This document shows, piece by piece, positions 10,964 to 22,536 of a stretch of 64,000 nt of DNA. The position numbers and the translations under genes are program-made. The DNA comes from Adiantum capillus-veneris (taxonomy: Eukaryota > Streptophyta > Polypodiopsida > Polypodiales > Pteridaceae), in contig CM043952.1 of NCBI GenBank assembly GCA_014529385.2, forward strand, positions 154,329,557 to 154,393,556, read 5' to 3'. The notes under the pieces are model-generated. The model saw only the letters and a program-made list of their open reading frames with translations. It made no database searches and was not told the DNA's origin. The first letter of the stretch is position 1, and every line of letters starts with the position of its first letter.

Positions 10964-11530
10964 CTACTGTGTTTGCTTACCATACAGACAATGTTCAGAG
11001 AATTCAAAATCATTAAATGAAAAGCCAGGAAAATAACCAGAACGAGACAAGATTTCCATTCCCTTCTTCGACATATGTCCTAACCGGCTATGCCACAAAG
11101 AAACGTTCGGCTGCTCGGTTACATTGATTACATTTTTAGAGACATTTGATACATAAATCATGTAAAGTCCTCCAGACTTTACTCCATGTGCTACAGTCAT
11201 AGAACCCTTGGATATCTTCCACATGTTCTGTCCAAAAGTGGTGACGTAGCCAGCATCATCAAGTAAACCTGTGCTGATCAAGCTCTTTGTAATTGCGGGA
11301 ACATGTCTCACATTCTTCAGCGTGAAAGAAGAGCCATTCTGAAACTTCAATTGAACATCTCCAACACCTAAGATCTCACATGTCTGCCCATTGCCTAGCC
11401 GAACATGATCTTTAGTGGTCACATAAGAGGTAAACCACTCCTTGTTTGGAGACACATGAAGTGATGCCCCTGAGTCTATAATCCAGTCACTCAGTGCATT
11501 TCCATCAGATGCTGTAAGAAGAGCTGAGTC
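10964..11530 (-). pseudogene. A1 protease and GAG-pre-integrase region
   Basis: The frame 10964-11455 covers the distal protease and the zinc-binding domain of integrase (LWHSRLGHM...SEHCLYGKQ; the first cysteine is serine here but cysteine in A2). It ends in TAG at 10964-10966, where A2 reads CAG. Upstream, the DSGASLHVS active-site stretch is readable at about 11460-11490 but sits in another frame because of a one-base deletion near 11540. Confidence 0.88.
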
Positions 11531-11655
11531 CTTGTATTCTTCAAGAAGTAGATGTCTCCTGACACTAGACTGTCATCCTCTGCAACAGTGTTTGTCACAT
11601 TTATTTCTTGAATCTTCATTGAGGACTTGTTCTTCTCACCATGGTCTTCAACTTT

Positions 11656-12429
11656 CTATTTGCCTTTTTCTGCTTTCCATTCTCTGCAGTCTCTTTTCAT
11701 GTGACCCTTCTTGCCACAATGGTAGCATTCTATGTCACTCTTACCTTTAGCACTGCGGGACTTGCTACGAGACTGATCCCTCTTTCCACCTTTGTAATTT
11801 TCTTTGGTCCTTCCCCTGACAACTAAGGCTGTTCCTTTGCCTTTGTCCATTGTCTTTCTATTGGTTTCTTCAGTAAGTAGACTTCCTTCTACACTTGCTA
11901 TGTTCAAACCATCTCGAGGTGCAGAATTACTCAAAGCTGTGCAAAAAGTGTCCCAACTTTCCGGCAATGTAATCAACAGGAACATAGCTCTAACAGGTTC
12001 ATCAAACTTGACACCTTGAGCTGACAACTGACTGTAGATTGTGTTGAATTCATTCAGATGATTGGACATAGGTGTCCCTTCTTTCATCTTCAAGTCAACA
12101 AGCTTCTTAAGCCAGTATACCTGTGAAGCTGCACTCTGCTTCTCATAAAGATCACTCAGCTTTAACCATGCTTGATAAGCCGACATCTCGTCTGCTACAT
12201 TGAAGTAAACGCTTTCTGCCAAAGTCAGCATAATGGTAGAAAGTGTCAATTCATCCATTTCGCTGCATTCATCTTCGTCCATATCTTCTGGTTTTATCCC
12301 CTTGAGCTTTATAGGTTTTATCTGCTTCTTTTGTACCAACATGTGCCAAATCTGCTTCTTCCACAATGGGAAATTGGTTCCATCCAGTTTCTTGATATTG
12401 TAAAGAGCAGTGTCCTGTGATCCAGCCAT
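11656..12429 (-). CDS. A1 gag (257 codons, uninterrupted)
   Basis: The copia gag begins MAGSQDTALYNIKKLDGTNF with the WKKQIWHML motif typical of the family. It has a central helical region and a basic stretch (RSKSRSAKGKSD), then a CX2CX4HX4C knuckle (CYHCGKKGHMKRDC). It would package the element RNA and form the virus-like particle. The start follows an untranslated leader of about 1.1 kb. The frame ends in TAG at 11656-11658, and the same TAG occupies the same place in A2. The sequence after the stop continues in frame into protease-like codons, apart from a later one-base deletion. Confidence 0.9.
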   Translation of the reverse strand: MAGSQDTALYNIKKLDGTNFPLWKKQIWHMLVQKKQIKPIKLKGIKPEDMDEDECSEMDELTLSTIMLTLAESVYFNVADEMSAYQAWLKLSDLYEKQSAASQVYWLKKLVDLKMKEGTPMSNHLNEFNTIYSQLSAQGVKFDEPVRAMFLLITLPESWDTFCTALSNSAPRDGLNIASVEGSLLTEETNRKTMDKGKGTALVVRGRTKENYKGGKRDQSRSKSRSAKGKSDIECYHCGKKGHMKRDCREWKAEKGK

Positions 12430-13527
12430 AGCTACGCTTCACAGCAGTTTACTTTCTTGGGAAAAATTCGGCAGAGTTTCCACTGTAAACTGACCTCTGA
12501 ACCAATATCAACTTGTCAAATGAACCAAGAAAGCTTCAGATTCTTCAGAAATTTTGGGAGAGTCTCCTTTGTAAAATGGCTCTGGTGTACTCAAAAAACA
12601 GACCAAAAAACAGCTCAAAAAACAATGTCTCTCTGACACTGTAAGCTGCGGGTAAACCTGTCCTGCACTTGTACTGTCTCTCACTGTCCTGTCACTGTCC
12701 TGTAAGCATAGACTGTGACAATGCCTCAACGGCAGTAAAGCAAAGATGCAATCCCAACTGTCTAACTCACAGTCAATATATCCTAGCTGCCTATCTAAGG
12801 GTGCTCGAGGGATCGCTCCAAGACCTGTATCACCAAAAGGATCTCAACATTCGAGAATCCCCCAGCTCAATAAAACCTCACTCGACCCTCAACAAAGGCT
12901 GCAGTAAATATGACAGTACATAGACTTCCCACAAAGTCATACATCCACAAATTTCCCACTATATGCTGTAACCGCTGCGGCGGTTGTTTGCTGCGTGACT
13001 CACAGCCAGCAAACCCTCAACAAACATACATCATCTCTGACAATACATCCCATGTGGAAGTACCTGCAATGTCAGGATGAAATCTGGAATATCAAGCAGC
13101 AAAGACAAGCTACCTGACGAACGGGTGGATGTCGCCTACAGTTTGTGTGTAGGTGCATCCGTGTCGTATGTGACATGCCTCCAAGAACTGTAAGCCGTTC
13201 TTCGTTGTGTAGATAGCCACAAATCAGCACTCTGGAAGTGCAGATATTCTTAGCACTTGCAGTCGTAGGCCGAAACCCCAAAATTGCAGAGTCGGATCTG
13301 CACCCGCCGAGACCACGTAGTCGAAAATGGCCTGCGCAGACCTTCGTCAAAGCCGAACGGTGGTCGAGATGACCTCAGAATGAAATTCTGACAACACCGA
13401 GCCCTTCGGGCTCACCCACGAGATTTGGGGCCGTGTCTTGGCCTGTCGAATTTCACTCCAATATGAGTTGGTGATTCTAGCCTCCTGCAGTGCTGCCCCG
13501 AGCCTCGATCTGAGCTCTGATACCAGT
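12430..13527 (-). mobile_element. A1 leader and primer-binding site
   Basis: TGGTATCAGAGC (13514-13525 on the minus strand) is two bases from the LTR. The leader is collinear with that of A2, except for a divergent patch of about 90 bases just after the primer-binding site (about 13400-13490) and one unit fewer of a 61-bp repeat. A TTGCAG/G splice-acceptor-like site is present near 13070, as in A2. Confidence 0.85.
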
Positions 13528-13723
13528 TGAAGGAGTATGAGCGGAAGTGCGACGCGAGAGAGAGAGAGTGAGAGAAGAAGAGCACGACGATATTGTGAAC
13601 TCGCTCTACTGTAATGTGTAGAGCATAGTGAGTTCTTATTAGGTTTTTACAAAAGAATATGTGTACATATCTGGCGGCCCGCCCACTTACCTGGGCGACC
13701 ACATTGGGCTTTATACCCCAACA
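13528..13723 (-). mobile_element. A1 5' LTR, 196 bp
   Basis: It begins TGTTGGGGTATAAAG and ends CTCCTTCA on the minus strand. It is four bases longer than the other family-A LTRs because of a longer CT/GA run. Its outer flank is copia B coding sequence on the plus strand. Confidence 0.9.
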
Positions 13724-14055
13724 CAATCCTACTACACGAGAATTACGAGTGAGCAGAGATGTAGTCTTTGATGAGATGAGCAGCTGGTACAGTAATGTAC
13801 ATGGAACTATTGGGGCTGATGTAAAAGATGATGTGGTTGTACAAAATGTGAGGCCACAGTCACAGGTTTTTAGTGGACCACAAGAGTCGTCTTCTCGTGG
13901 CTTTGTATAGAAGCCATGGAATGGTAGACTACGTACGTAGGTTACTCCACCAGCAGGTACAGGGAATGTATCACGAAAAGGAAAGGAAAAGGTTGATGAA
14001 CCTCCCTTTATGGCTGATGCATCATCAGGGTTTTCACATGTAGACATGGATTCAG

Positions 14056-15831
14056 ATGGTTATGAACAGTCTTGATGAGGAATTTGGAATTCCGGATGTC
14101 AGGACACCTGGTGTAAGGAAAGTACAAGAAGATGCTAGAGGGCAAAGGAGTGACCCAGGACCACGCACATCTAACAGAGTCAGAAATCCAGTTCACAAAT
14201 TGACTTATGATGGGTATCTAGCGCATCACCAAGCCTACATGGCTAAGGTGATACAGGATGTGGAGCCCACATGTTTTGAGGATGCAGTTGGAAATTTGCA
14301 TTGGGATGATGCAATGAATGAAGAGATGGCTGCATTGGAAGCAAACGACACATGGGAGTTGGTGCCATTGCCAAGTGGCAAGAAAGCTATTAGCTGTAAA
14401 TGGGTGTATAAAACCAAGCATAAGGCTGATGGTAACATTGAGCGTCACAAGGCAAGGCTGGTCTCAAAGGGTTATGCACAGACGTATGGCATAGACTATG
14501 AGGAGACCTTTGCTCTAGTGGCAAAGATGACGACTGTGAGAGCTGTCATAGTAGTGGCTGCATCTAGAGGATGGATTATGCATCAAATGGATGTAAAGAA
14601 TGCCTTCTTGAATGGTGAGTTGCAAGAGGAAGTGTATATGGATCAACCACCTGGTTATGTCGATCCAGGTTACCCAGATTATGTATGCAGACTTCTCAAA
14701 GCTTTGTATGGTTTGAAGCAGGGCTCTAGAGCATGGTATGACATGATTGCCAAGTATCTTGTCAGTATTGGGTTTAGGAGAGCTTATGCTGATCATTCAC
14801 TCTATGTACGTGAGAGTGATGTGGGGATGGTGGTCATTACCATATATGTAGATGACCTTATTATTATGGGTGACAATGCTATGGAGAGTGACCATGTGAA
14901 GGGTCTTCTCAAATAGGAGTTTGAAATGAAAGATTTGGGAGAGTTGCGCTACTTTCTTGGCATTGAGGTGATCAGGACTCCAGAGGGTGTATGGCTGTCA
15001 CAGAGACAATATGCTTTGGACATGTTGTCAAAGTATGGCATGGCTGATTGTAAGCCAATTTCTATTCTCTTGGATGTGAATGCAAAGCTGAGTGCAGAGA
15101 AGGGTGATGTTGTTGAGGATGTCAAGATGTACAGGAAGATTGTGGGTAGTCTACTCTACTTGACTATCACGAGGCCAGACTTGAGCTACATAGTAGGCTT
15201 GGAGAGTCAGTTCATGCAGCTTCCGAGGAAGCCACATTTGGATGGAGTACGACGCACACTTTGGTATGTGCAAGGGACTCTTGACTACGCATTGTTCTAT
15301 GCAGCAGATGTGCCATTAGCATTGTATGGGTATACAAATGCAGATTGGGCAGGTAGCATTGTTGATAGGAGATCTACGAGTGGCTTCATGTTCTCTTTTT
15401 GGAGTGCTGCTGTTACTTGGAGCAGCAAAAAGCAGCCTGCGATTGCTTTATCGAGCACAGAGGCTGAGTACAGAGGTGCAGCAGTTGCGGCGTGCGAGGT
15501 AGCTTGGCTACGCACATTACTTGAGGACTTGGGAGTGCAGGTGGACCAATAGATTGTCATCCATTGTGACAACCTCAACAGCATGCAGTTGGCTAGGAAC
15601 CCAGTGTTCCATGCCAGGACCAAGCACATAGAGGTCCATTACCACTACGTTCGAGAGCGAGTTTTGGCGGGCGACATTGACTTGGTCTACGTCAGCACAG
15701 AGGAGCAGATAGCGGATATCTTTACCGAGGCCCTCGGAGCTGAGAAGCTTCGACATTTCCGGACTATGCTTGGACTCTGCGACATGCAGAGCTCCAGGGG
15801 GAGTGTTGAGATGTCGAGCTCTACATCTTGA
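14056..15831 (+). pseudogene. Family B RT-RNase H polyprotein with two in-frame amber stops
   Basis: A single frame runs from the linker before RT to the end of pol. It contains KARLVSKGYAQ, MDVKNAFLNGEL, YVDD (residues 264-267), MKDLGELRYFLGIE, and RNase H with YTNADWAGS, TEAEYR and HCDNLNS. The first RNase H acid, usually in TDADW, reads TNADW, so it is mutated. Two TAG codons interrupt an otherwise open frame, at 14914-14916 and near 15550. A frameshift upstream separates it from the integrase remnant at 13727-13910. The last 25 or so bases overlap the LTR start, as is common in copia elements. Confidence 0.9.
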
Positions 15832-16123
15832 GCTGGCATCCACTACGGGTCTTGGCCGCTTACGGCATTTACTCACTGGCGCGTTAGTGACCGACACGGA
15901 GGATCTCTGCCAATGATTCTACAGCTGGACTACACTTATAGTGCCAACCTAGTACGCTTCTAGCATGTTCACCCTTAGTGACCGCATGTACATATGTGCT
16001 ACTTTTCAGCTTTAGCACTTAGTCATTTTGTACTCTCTTTTCTGTGCGAAGAAGAAGAAGCTTTCCATCTCTGTGTGCTTTGTGCTTGTCTTGTGTAGCT
16101 CTCTTGCATCCTCTTTCTTTACA
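15804..16123 (+). mobile_element. Family B probable 3' LTR
   Basis: It starts TGTTGAGATG right after a purine-rich tract and ends at a TTTACA about 320 bp on. The start is well supported by the tract and the pol end. The 3' boundary is a guess based on the CA terminus. Confidence 0.5.
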
Positions 16124-18780
16124 TGCTTGACTTACTCCTTACTGGTTATTGTTGGTTTTAACAAGGTTTCCACTACAGGTTACTATTGTTGCTCTGGCTA
16201 GGACTTGTAGTTACTGACTTGCTTTGAAATAATCTGATAATTGATTTTGACTAATGATGTGCTTTACTGGTTGTGTTTTGGGGTTATGCTCATGATCTGG
16301 CACATTATAAATTATACCGATGTTCTTGGGTTTTGTTACTAAGTGGATGCTTACTAATCTAGCTGGCTAGGCAATTTTGTAATATGCGCATAACCATGCT
16401 GATTTTTGAAGTAAATAATTGCTAATGAAAGTACTACATATCTACGCCAGTTTGTTCTAGAAATCATGGTTTGCTTCAGATTGGCCTCACTCACTATTTC
16501 TAATCATTCTCTTTATGGTAACTTTTTACTTTAATCTTCCCTGTGGCTATACTAAGTAATTATTGAGGGACCATTAGGGTTATAATGATTGGCACATATA
16601 TTTAATCAATTTAAAAGGTTGTTATGATACCAGAATTTTGATTCTTTTTTGAAAATTTGAAACTCATTTGCTTGGCCGTAATCACTTCTGACTGGTGCTA
16701 ACTTGATATACTAGGCTCTTGTAACTGGATGTTAGCACAGTTGTAGGACTGTCTTAGAAACTGGTTTTGGAATTGGTTGTAAGCTCACTAATCACCTAGT
16801 GACTCGTGTTATGATGTCCTATGATCACTAGATTTATTGTGAAATTCTTGAATGAGAAAGACACATAGCTTGAGAAGATTTGTCTTCATAAGGATGCCTC
16901 ACTCTCATTTTTTCTTGCCTCAAAGCTAGTCGGGTTATAATAAAGGCATCCACTTAGGTGTTTTACAAGGTTGGTGTATTTTTAACTAATTTGCTTGTTG
17001 GATCACACTACCTAGTGCTAGTCTCGATTTTTGATGGCATAAGATAAGCCTTTTTATCAAGACTAATTTGGACTCTTTAAACTTGACCATAACTTGTAAA
17101 GACCTGGAGCACCACAAAAATGGGAAACTTGGATAACATTTGCACTGCTGATGCTCTACATAATGGGGTCAGTTGGTTGTTGATTTGGGTTTAAAACACT
17201 AGGAATGTATGTAATTTGGTGGATAAAAAATGTTTGGAAACTATGGTCTTGGCTTAAGTAACTTTTGAATAGTTCGAACATGGAACCCATTGGATCTCAT
17301 GGTAGACAGGTGGTTGAAAAGGATTCATAAAACAAAACAAAACCATGCTTCTAAAGCTAAAAGAAAATCTTTGTAGTATTATTTGGTTATTTTAAAAGAG
17401 GAAAAGCTGGTAAATGCCTTTTCATACATTTGTACTTGAATTACTTATGCACTTTTAGGACAATGGCTAATCTAATAATTTTTAAGTATGACATGATAAA
17501 CAACTAATAGGTTTTTAGGTTGGGGAGGGGGGTTGGTGATTTTTCTTTTTTCTTTTGCAAGGAATGATGTGCTAGGTGTGTGGTTGCTGAGGTTGTCGAG
17601 GCTTAATTCAAAGAAAATCAATGGACTTTTAGAGGGATGAAAATTTGATGGTGCATGATATGGACTCTTCTTAGAAAGAAAGGGTATATAAGCTTCCTCT
17701 GAGAAATGCCATTAGACTTCTTTGATTATATCAACCTTGCCAAGCAAACATAAACACAAAAAACTATCTATGTACCATGTAGTTTTGATGAGCTAACAAT
17801 GGGATGCACTGTAATCTATAGCAACCCAAGATAATGCCCAAATAGTAGCTTATATTAATTATTATGGTATGGTAATAAAATTTCTACATGTCCACTTCAA
17901 GAGGGACATGTAAGAAATGTGGTGAGTGAGAGGAGCTAATAATAGATAGATTTTGTTCTTTCCTTAACTTCACTGTTGATGGCTCTTTGGAGCTCCACGA
18001 TTGGCAGGATACCTTGCTCTGGAGTAGCAACAACACCACCTCAGCCTCTTATTTCCAACTCCAAGACACATGTAACCTCTTGCCCTACATGAGGAGGATA
18101 GCGCCTCCACCTCAAATTATCCTCGCAACTCACTCATGCTCTCCTATTTGCATGATACCATTGTTGCCAACAAGTCTAGAAGCAATCAATCCTCTTTTAC
18201 TCCCAGCAGATTACAAATCACAACCATGCACACAACAAAGTCTTCCTTAGTGCATGTTTTAGATTCTTTAAAGCACATATTTCCTTAGAACATCAATCTT
18301 CTACCATAGTGCAAAAGCTCTTATGTCCTTGAGTACTTGGGATCACTCAAAGGTTGCACAACAATGTCTCAAATTTGTAGGGCTACTGTAATGCCCCCAA
18401 CCCAAGCTTTCATTCTTTGCTCACCCAACCCATTGAATTCTAGCAACACATACAAGCATGCGTTCGGTGACTAATGTTTTAAGCCATGCATAAAACTCAC
18501 AACAATGACCACACCAAAAACTACTATCAACATATTGCAGACTTATTGGCACTTCACCCATTCAACACCAGAGCCCCTTCTCATGGACTATGCAACCACC
18601 ATGACACATATAGCAAGCATCAACACCCGGAGTATCATCAACCTCAAACGTGCGCCCACCGAAGCCATCATCATGGGATGGGACAATATCAAGGACGTAG
18701 AGTGATTTGATATCTTGTGTCTTACGACACTTCTATCATCTATGGGAAAGAGAAGACTAGAGAGGGTACTAAGTCGTTGC
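16124..18780. other. Unassigned AT-rich sequence
   Basis: I see no conserved protein, LTR or structural RNA here. The short open frames at 17987-18250 and 18486-18710 have no recognisable motifs. The base composition is AT-richer than the retroelements and there is no obvious internal repetition, so this could be old intergenic or intronic DNA. Confidence 0.4.
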
Positions 18781-19220
18781 TGTGGGCCTGGGGGAACGAG
18801 CCTCGTCTATATCTCACATGGGCATGGGAGGAGATGGGATCTACGGTGGGATGATTGAGCATCGTACATCTCGGGCTTTCGTGGACAATGTAAACTCGGG
18901 TACCCGAGTTTACCCCCCTCGGATGCCCCCGGGGAGGCTTGAATCCACAACCTAGGGTATGAGAGCCATTTGGCCTAACCACATTGCCCGTGCATGTCAC
19001 TTATGGAATATAGATGTTTTCATGGAGTTTTGACGTATCGGGACGGGAAAAAGTAAACTTGGGTATTTTTGTAAACTCGAGTACCCGAGTTTACAAAAAT
19101 ACCCGAGTTTACTTTCACAACAAGATCTACGGGGGCGCCTAATATCGGGGCCCAAAATTGATGGGAGTCTTTGATCCCATCTCCCATGCCCATGTTAGAT
19201 ATAGCTGAGGATAGGCCGCC
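18780..19220. mobile_element. Foldback element with nested palindromes and a tRNA-like core
   Basis: Outer inverted repeats at about 18812-18841 and 19172-19203 share CATGGGCATGGGAG and GATGGGATC. Inside them are a perfect 24-bp palindrome (18890-18913, GTAAACTCGGGTACCC...) and a near-perfect 60-66 bp palindrome (19050-19115) built from the same 13-mer TAAACTCGGGTAC. Between the palindromes, on the minus strand, lies a tRNA-like segment with A-box-like TGGTTAGGCC and B-box-like GGATTCAAGCC. No coding sequence is present, so this is likely a non-autonomous foldback or SINE-derived element. Confidence 0.6.
18914..19000 (-). repeat. tRNA-related (SINE-like) segment with Pol III box-like motifs
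   Basis: Reading on the minus strand, GTGGTTAGGCCAAATGG is followed about 30 bases later by GTGGATTCAAGCC, then a GC-rich stretch. The spacing and sequence resemble the internal A and B boxes of tRNA-derived SINEs. It is not a tRNA gene, because no full cloverleaf can be drawn. Confidence 0.5.
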
Positions 19221-19245
19221 CTAGTATTAGAGAAGAGTGGACCCC

Positions 19246-19437
19246 ACCTAGTCTACACATAAGAGCGCACCTAGAAATGATGGCATAGTGATCATGTAAG
19301 AGACTCTGATAGCCACATTGGCTCACACACCTACCTAGTCTACACATAAGAGTGCACCAAGAAATGATATGTCATAGTGATCATGTAAGAGACTATGGCC
19401 ATTTGGCACTTGATAGCCACATGGGCTCACACATCTA
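19246..19437. repeat. Tandem duplication, units of about 87 and 105 bp
   Basis: Both units start ACCTAGTCTACACATAAGAG (19246 and 19333) and share GTGATCATGTAAGAGACT and GATAGCCACAT. The second unit has extra bases. It lies immediately outside the foldback element. Confidence 0.8.
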
Positions 19438-21656
19438 CTATCTGTCTTTCGACAACTCAAGCGTATAGCTGCCTATGGTGATGACATAGACAACAATAGT
19501 TGACAATAGAGCATTGAAGCATGAGTATATAACATCCAAAACTTTGTAAGAATTCATCTCTCTCCCCATCCACACTATATTGATCTTAATAGTAGAGGTG
19601 GAGCAATATGCGCTTTTTATGGTGCTCCCACCTTTATATTGCAAAGCCAAAGACTTTGCAAGAATATAAATTATGGTATTAGTCACGATTTGCAAAGTCG
19701 AAATATGAGTCCATGGGAGCTGTTTTGGGTATATTAAAACACGTTTGGAGGTGGATCTTTCATTGACTACTCTTTTTGAAGTTACAAATCTTGTTTAGAA
19801 TAGCACCATTAGAAGTTTTGACGTCTCGCAATCCAAAAACAGCTTAACCGTAAACACCTTTCTAAACATGAGAAATTTGTCATAATGTATAGAGAATGAG
19901 ATTAAGGTTAGACATTGAGTTATAACAATTGGCAAGGTATAATGACTGCAAAGAGCCAAGCTAGGACAGGAGATGCAACTGCCCACCCATCCTTCACGCA
20001 CAGTACGATGTACAGCCTCCCAAGGTGCCATTATACTAACCTGGCGCTACAAAATGAAGAATCGGCCACGATGATTGCACCATATGACATATAAGTTCCA
20101 TCATCAGTAAGGCTTGGCATCAATCAAATCGATGCCCAAGGTTCGGCTTCAAGGAAAATGCTTGACAAATGTTCCTCCTTTCTCGGGGTTTGAATAGGTA
20201 ACTTTCTCTTTATTTAAGCCATAAGAAAGGTAAATTTATATCCAAGAAAATTAATTAAATAAATTCTCACATCCCCAATAAGAACCAGGTGAGAAGGCGC
20301 ACTTTGCCTACATAAGAGTATTAGAAATGGTGTGCGTGACTCACTACTCAAATGTCCCTCTTTATAGAAATAAAGACCCCTAGTCGTGACCAGCATTCAC
20401 GCAGTTTGAAGCCGGCTTAGCGTTGATCTCACTACCTCGATTTTAGGACCGCCTCGTGTATCTGACAATCTAAACCCACCCTTGGTTGCCATCTTACAAG
20501 AAGAAGGTGAAAAATAACAATGGCCTACTTAAAGAGGATGAGAGAAGATTGTGTCATCACCCACTGCCATATAGAATAACAATTCTCAACTATCTCACAC
20601 AGTAGGCTACAATGTACATATACCTAAGACAATGCCCCTCTCACACAAGAAAAAGAAAACAGAAGATAGAAGGCCATGTGGCAGTACTCAACAAGCTTTA
20701 TCCGGCAGTCCACAATTGCTAAAGAGATCCATGCTTTTCTAGAGCCTTAAAATGGAAGAAATAGTTTGCCATCATTAGCATGCCACATAACATTAGTTGC
20801 AGCTTCATTCAACCCCCCACAATTGCTACCAAGAATTCCATGTCTTTTTAAGACCTTAAGTAGACAATGATCATCTCAGCTTGAGGGACCCAGTTCTATA
20901 CTTGTAGAGTTTGAATACAAATAATAATTGAAGATAGATAGGGCCCATATTCGCGATAATGTGCATAAACTCACACGCACAAAATGCTTGATAGCATAAA
21001 CATAGAATCAAAGATATACATAGAAAGTCCTGTGACATCTTAATCTGTTACCCTCTAGAGATAAATAATCCTTGTGGCTAAATTGAAGGTATGGTTGATG
21101 CGCAAGGTTGCCAATTATGACCTAATAACAGGACCATGCACCTAAACCAATGATCAATTAACCATAGATAACAACTACAGGAATACAACAATCCTTAAGA
21201 GGACAAATCAGGAAGGAGGAAAGAGCCCACTCAATTTTTGCAGGCATAGAAAGCATGTGCTGTCCTACCTGCCAAAAGCAAGAACACCTTCTACGCCCAC
21301 CTACAAACAAATCATCATACAACTTACTCTTATTTGGGAAAGTGAACCCCTCATGCAAAGACGCACAAAGCAAAGATAATGTGATAGAAGCTGTGCTTCA
21401 TTGCAGCATTGATAGCATCAGCAAGAAAATTGACCACTGTTGATATGTTTCATTCCAATAGAACAGTACAATATTCAAATGGTGAAGCTTGACAATTCGC
21501 AATGAGGAACCTAGCTGGCAATCCCACGTCAGGAGTAATGCACAAACAGCGGTTTGAGGCATCATCATCAGGCAATTCTGGGCATTCCTTGGCTACACTA
21601 CAAGCAACCTGGTGAGAAACCAATCCACTTGAAGCTTAAATGAAAGACTCCACAGA
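19438..21656. other. Unassigned sequence downstream of the RS-like gene
   Basis: No recognisable protein or element is present. The part nearest 21656 should contain the 3' UTR and polyadenylation region of the minus-strand gene, but I cannot place its end. Short open frames on both strands have no familiar motif. Confidence 0.4.
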
Positions 21657-22523
21657 CTACTTCCCATTTGCATCATGATCCGCAGAGTGCTGATTTAATC
21701 CATTCCTACCCTTGTGTTCAGATTTGTAAAAATCATCACTATGTTGTAACTTTCGAAGGTCTACTCGTCTTTCAGTCTGAAAATTGTTAGCACCACCTGC
21801 ATACCCATCAGCCTCCCAGCGATCCTTGGAAACATCAAAGGGTTCTTTATCTGCTCCACCCTTGCCCTCCTCTTCCTGTGAGCTGGTACCACCTTTGTAA
21901 TCTCCTCCGCGAGGCTTCTTGGCATGCTTTCTATGCTTGTGCCCATGATGTTTCCTCTTTCCTCCATTCTCACTGCTAGCATCAGAATCAGAATCTCTCT
22001 GCTTGTGCCTTCTCCGATGTTTCCTCTCTTCATCGCAAGAATCACTGGCATCAGAATCTGAAGCTCTCCTTTTATGTCTCCTCCTGCTCCTCCTTTCACT
22101 CTCCTCATCATGACTATGGTCAGTCAAGTCATGACTCGAGCTTTTGTGTCTCCTTCTATGACTTCGTCGTGACCTGTGCCCAGCCCCATCCGAATCAGAG
22201 CCACTTGAATCAGTACTTGAACCTCTTCTTCTATGCTTTACATGAGACTTTCTCTCAGTCCGGCCCTCTCTATCATCATCAGAGGACCCAGAAGACGAAC
22301 GTTTCTTTTTGTGCCTTCGAGCACTCTTCCGATTGGGCTCTGCATCCACAGACGAGTCTGATGACACTCTTCTCTTATGTTTCTTGTGGCTTCGTTTCTC
22401 CTCTCGGCTTGATACCCTTGCTGCCTCTTCAAGCCTCTCCTCCCACTCTAGGCGAGCTTGCTTCTTCTCCAAGGCCCTCTTTTTCTTCTCCTCGACGAGC
22501 TGCAGAAATTTCTTGCTGTCCAT
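21657..22523 (-). CDS. Lys/Arg/Ser-rich nuclear protein (RS-like), 288 aa
   Basis: This is the only convincing host gene. The protein begins MDSKKFLQLVEEKKKRALEK, a charged helical N terminus of about 40 residues. Five to six modules of about 22 residues follow (roughly residues 45-200), each with a basic patch (RRHKKK, KHRRR, RRRHK) and a Ser/Asp patch (SDSDASD) that looks like a casein-kinase-2 target. The tail (KDRWEADGYAG...VDLRKLQHSDDFYKSEHKGRN) is less biased and may be the functional end. The N terminus resembles a small family of conserved plant nuclear proteins of unknown or splicing-related role; this recall is unverified. Nuclear location is inferred from the basic patches. The ATG follows a splice acceptor by 13 bases, and the coding region is one exon with no lesions. 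Confidence 0.8.
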   Translation of the reverse strand: MDSKKFLQLVEEKKKRALEKKQARLEWEERLEEAARVSSREEKRSHKKHKRRVSSDSSVDAEPNRKSARRHKKKRSSSGSSDDDREGRTERKSHVKHRRRGSSTDSSGSDSDGAGHRSRRSHRRRHKSSSHDLTDHSHDEESERRSRRRHKRRASDSDASDSCDEERKHRRRHKQRDSDSDASSENGGKRKHHGHKHRKHAKKPRGGDYKGGTSSQEEEGKGGADKEPFDVSKDRWEADGYAGGANNFQTERRVDLRKLQHSDDFYKSEHKGRNGLNQHSADHDANGK

Positions 22524-22536
22524 TTAGCTCGCTTCC

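Larger units (their letters stand above)
8909..13723 (-). mobile_element. Copia A1, family-A element with two LTRs but mismatched flanks
   Basis: The element is complete in outline on the minus strand: 5' LTR 13528-13723, primer-binding site, leader of about 1.1 kb, gag, pol, purine tract and 3' LTR 8909-9100. The flanking five bases are TAGAG on one side and CAATC on the other, so there is no target-site duplication. The left flank is gypsy E gag and the right flank is copia B pol, which are not two halves of one host sequence. It is probably a product of recombination between two family-A insertions. The domains resemble the Tork (Tnt1-like) branch of copia. Confidence 0.9.
13724..16123 (+). 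mobile_element. Copia family B, 3' half with probable 3' LTR
   Basis: The sequence starts inside the integrase C terminus (TTRELRVSRDVVFDE) directly after the A1 LTR. It continues through RT and RNase H to a purine tract (CCAGGGGGAG) and a probable LTR beginning TGTTGAGATGTCGAGC at 15804. The LTR end is proposed at 16123 (TCTTTACA), but without a second LTR this is uncertain. The 5' half of the element is absent from the window. Confidence 0.8.

Noticed and set aside
17987-18710. Open frames of 66-87 codons in the unassigned 16-19 kb stretch
   Set aside because: No motif, no repeated copy in the window, no visible promoter or splice context, and lengths expected by chance.
18914-19000. tRNA gene
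   Set aside because: A/B-box-like motifs are present but a full cloverleaf with acceptor and anticodon stems cannot be drawn. It is called tRNA-related instead. The same applies at 40431-40500.
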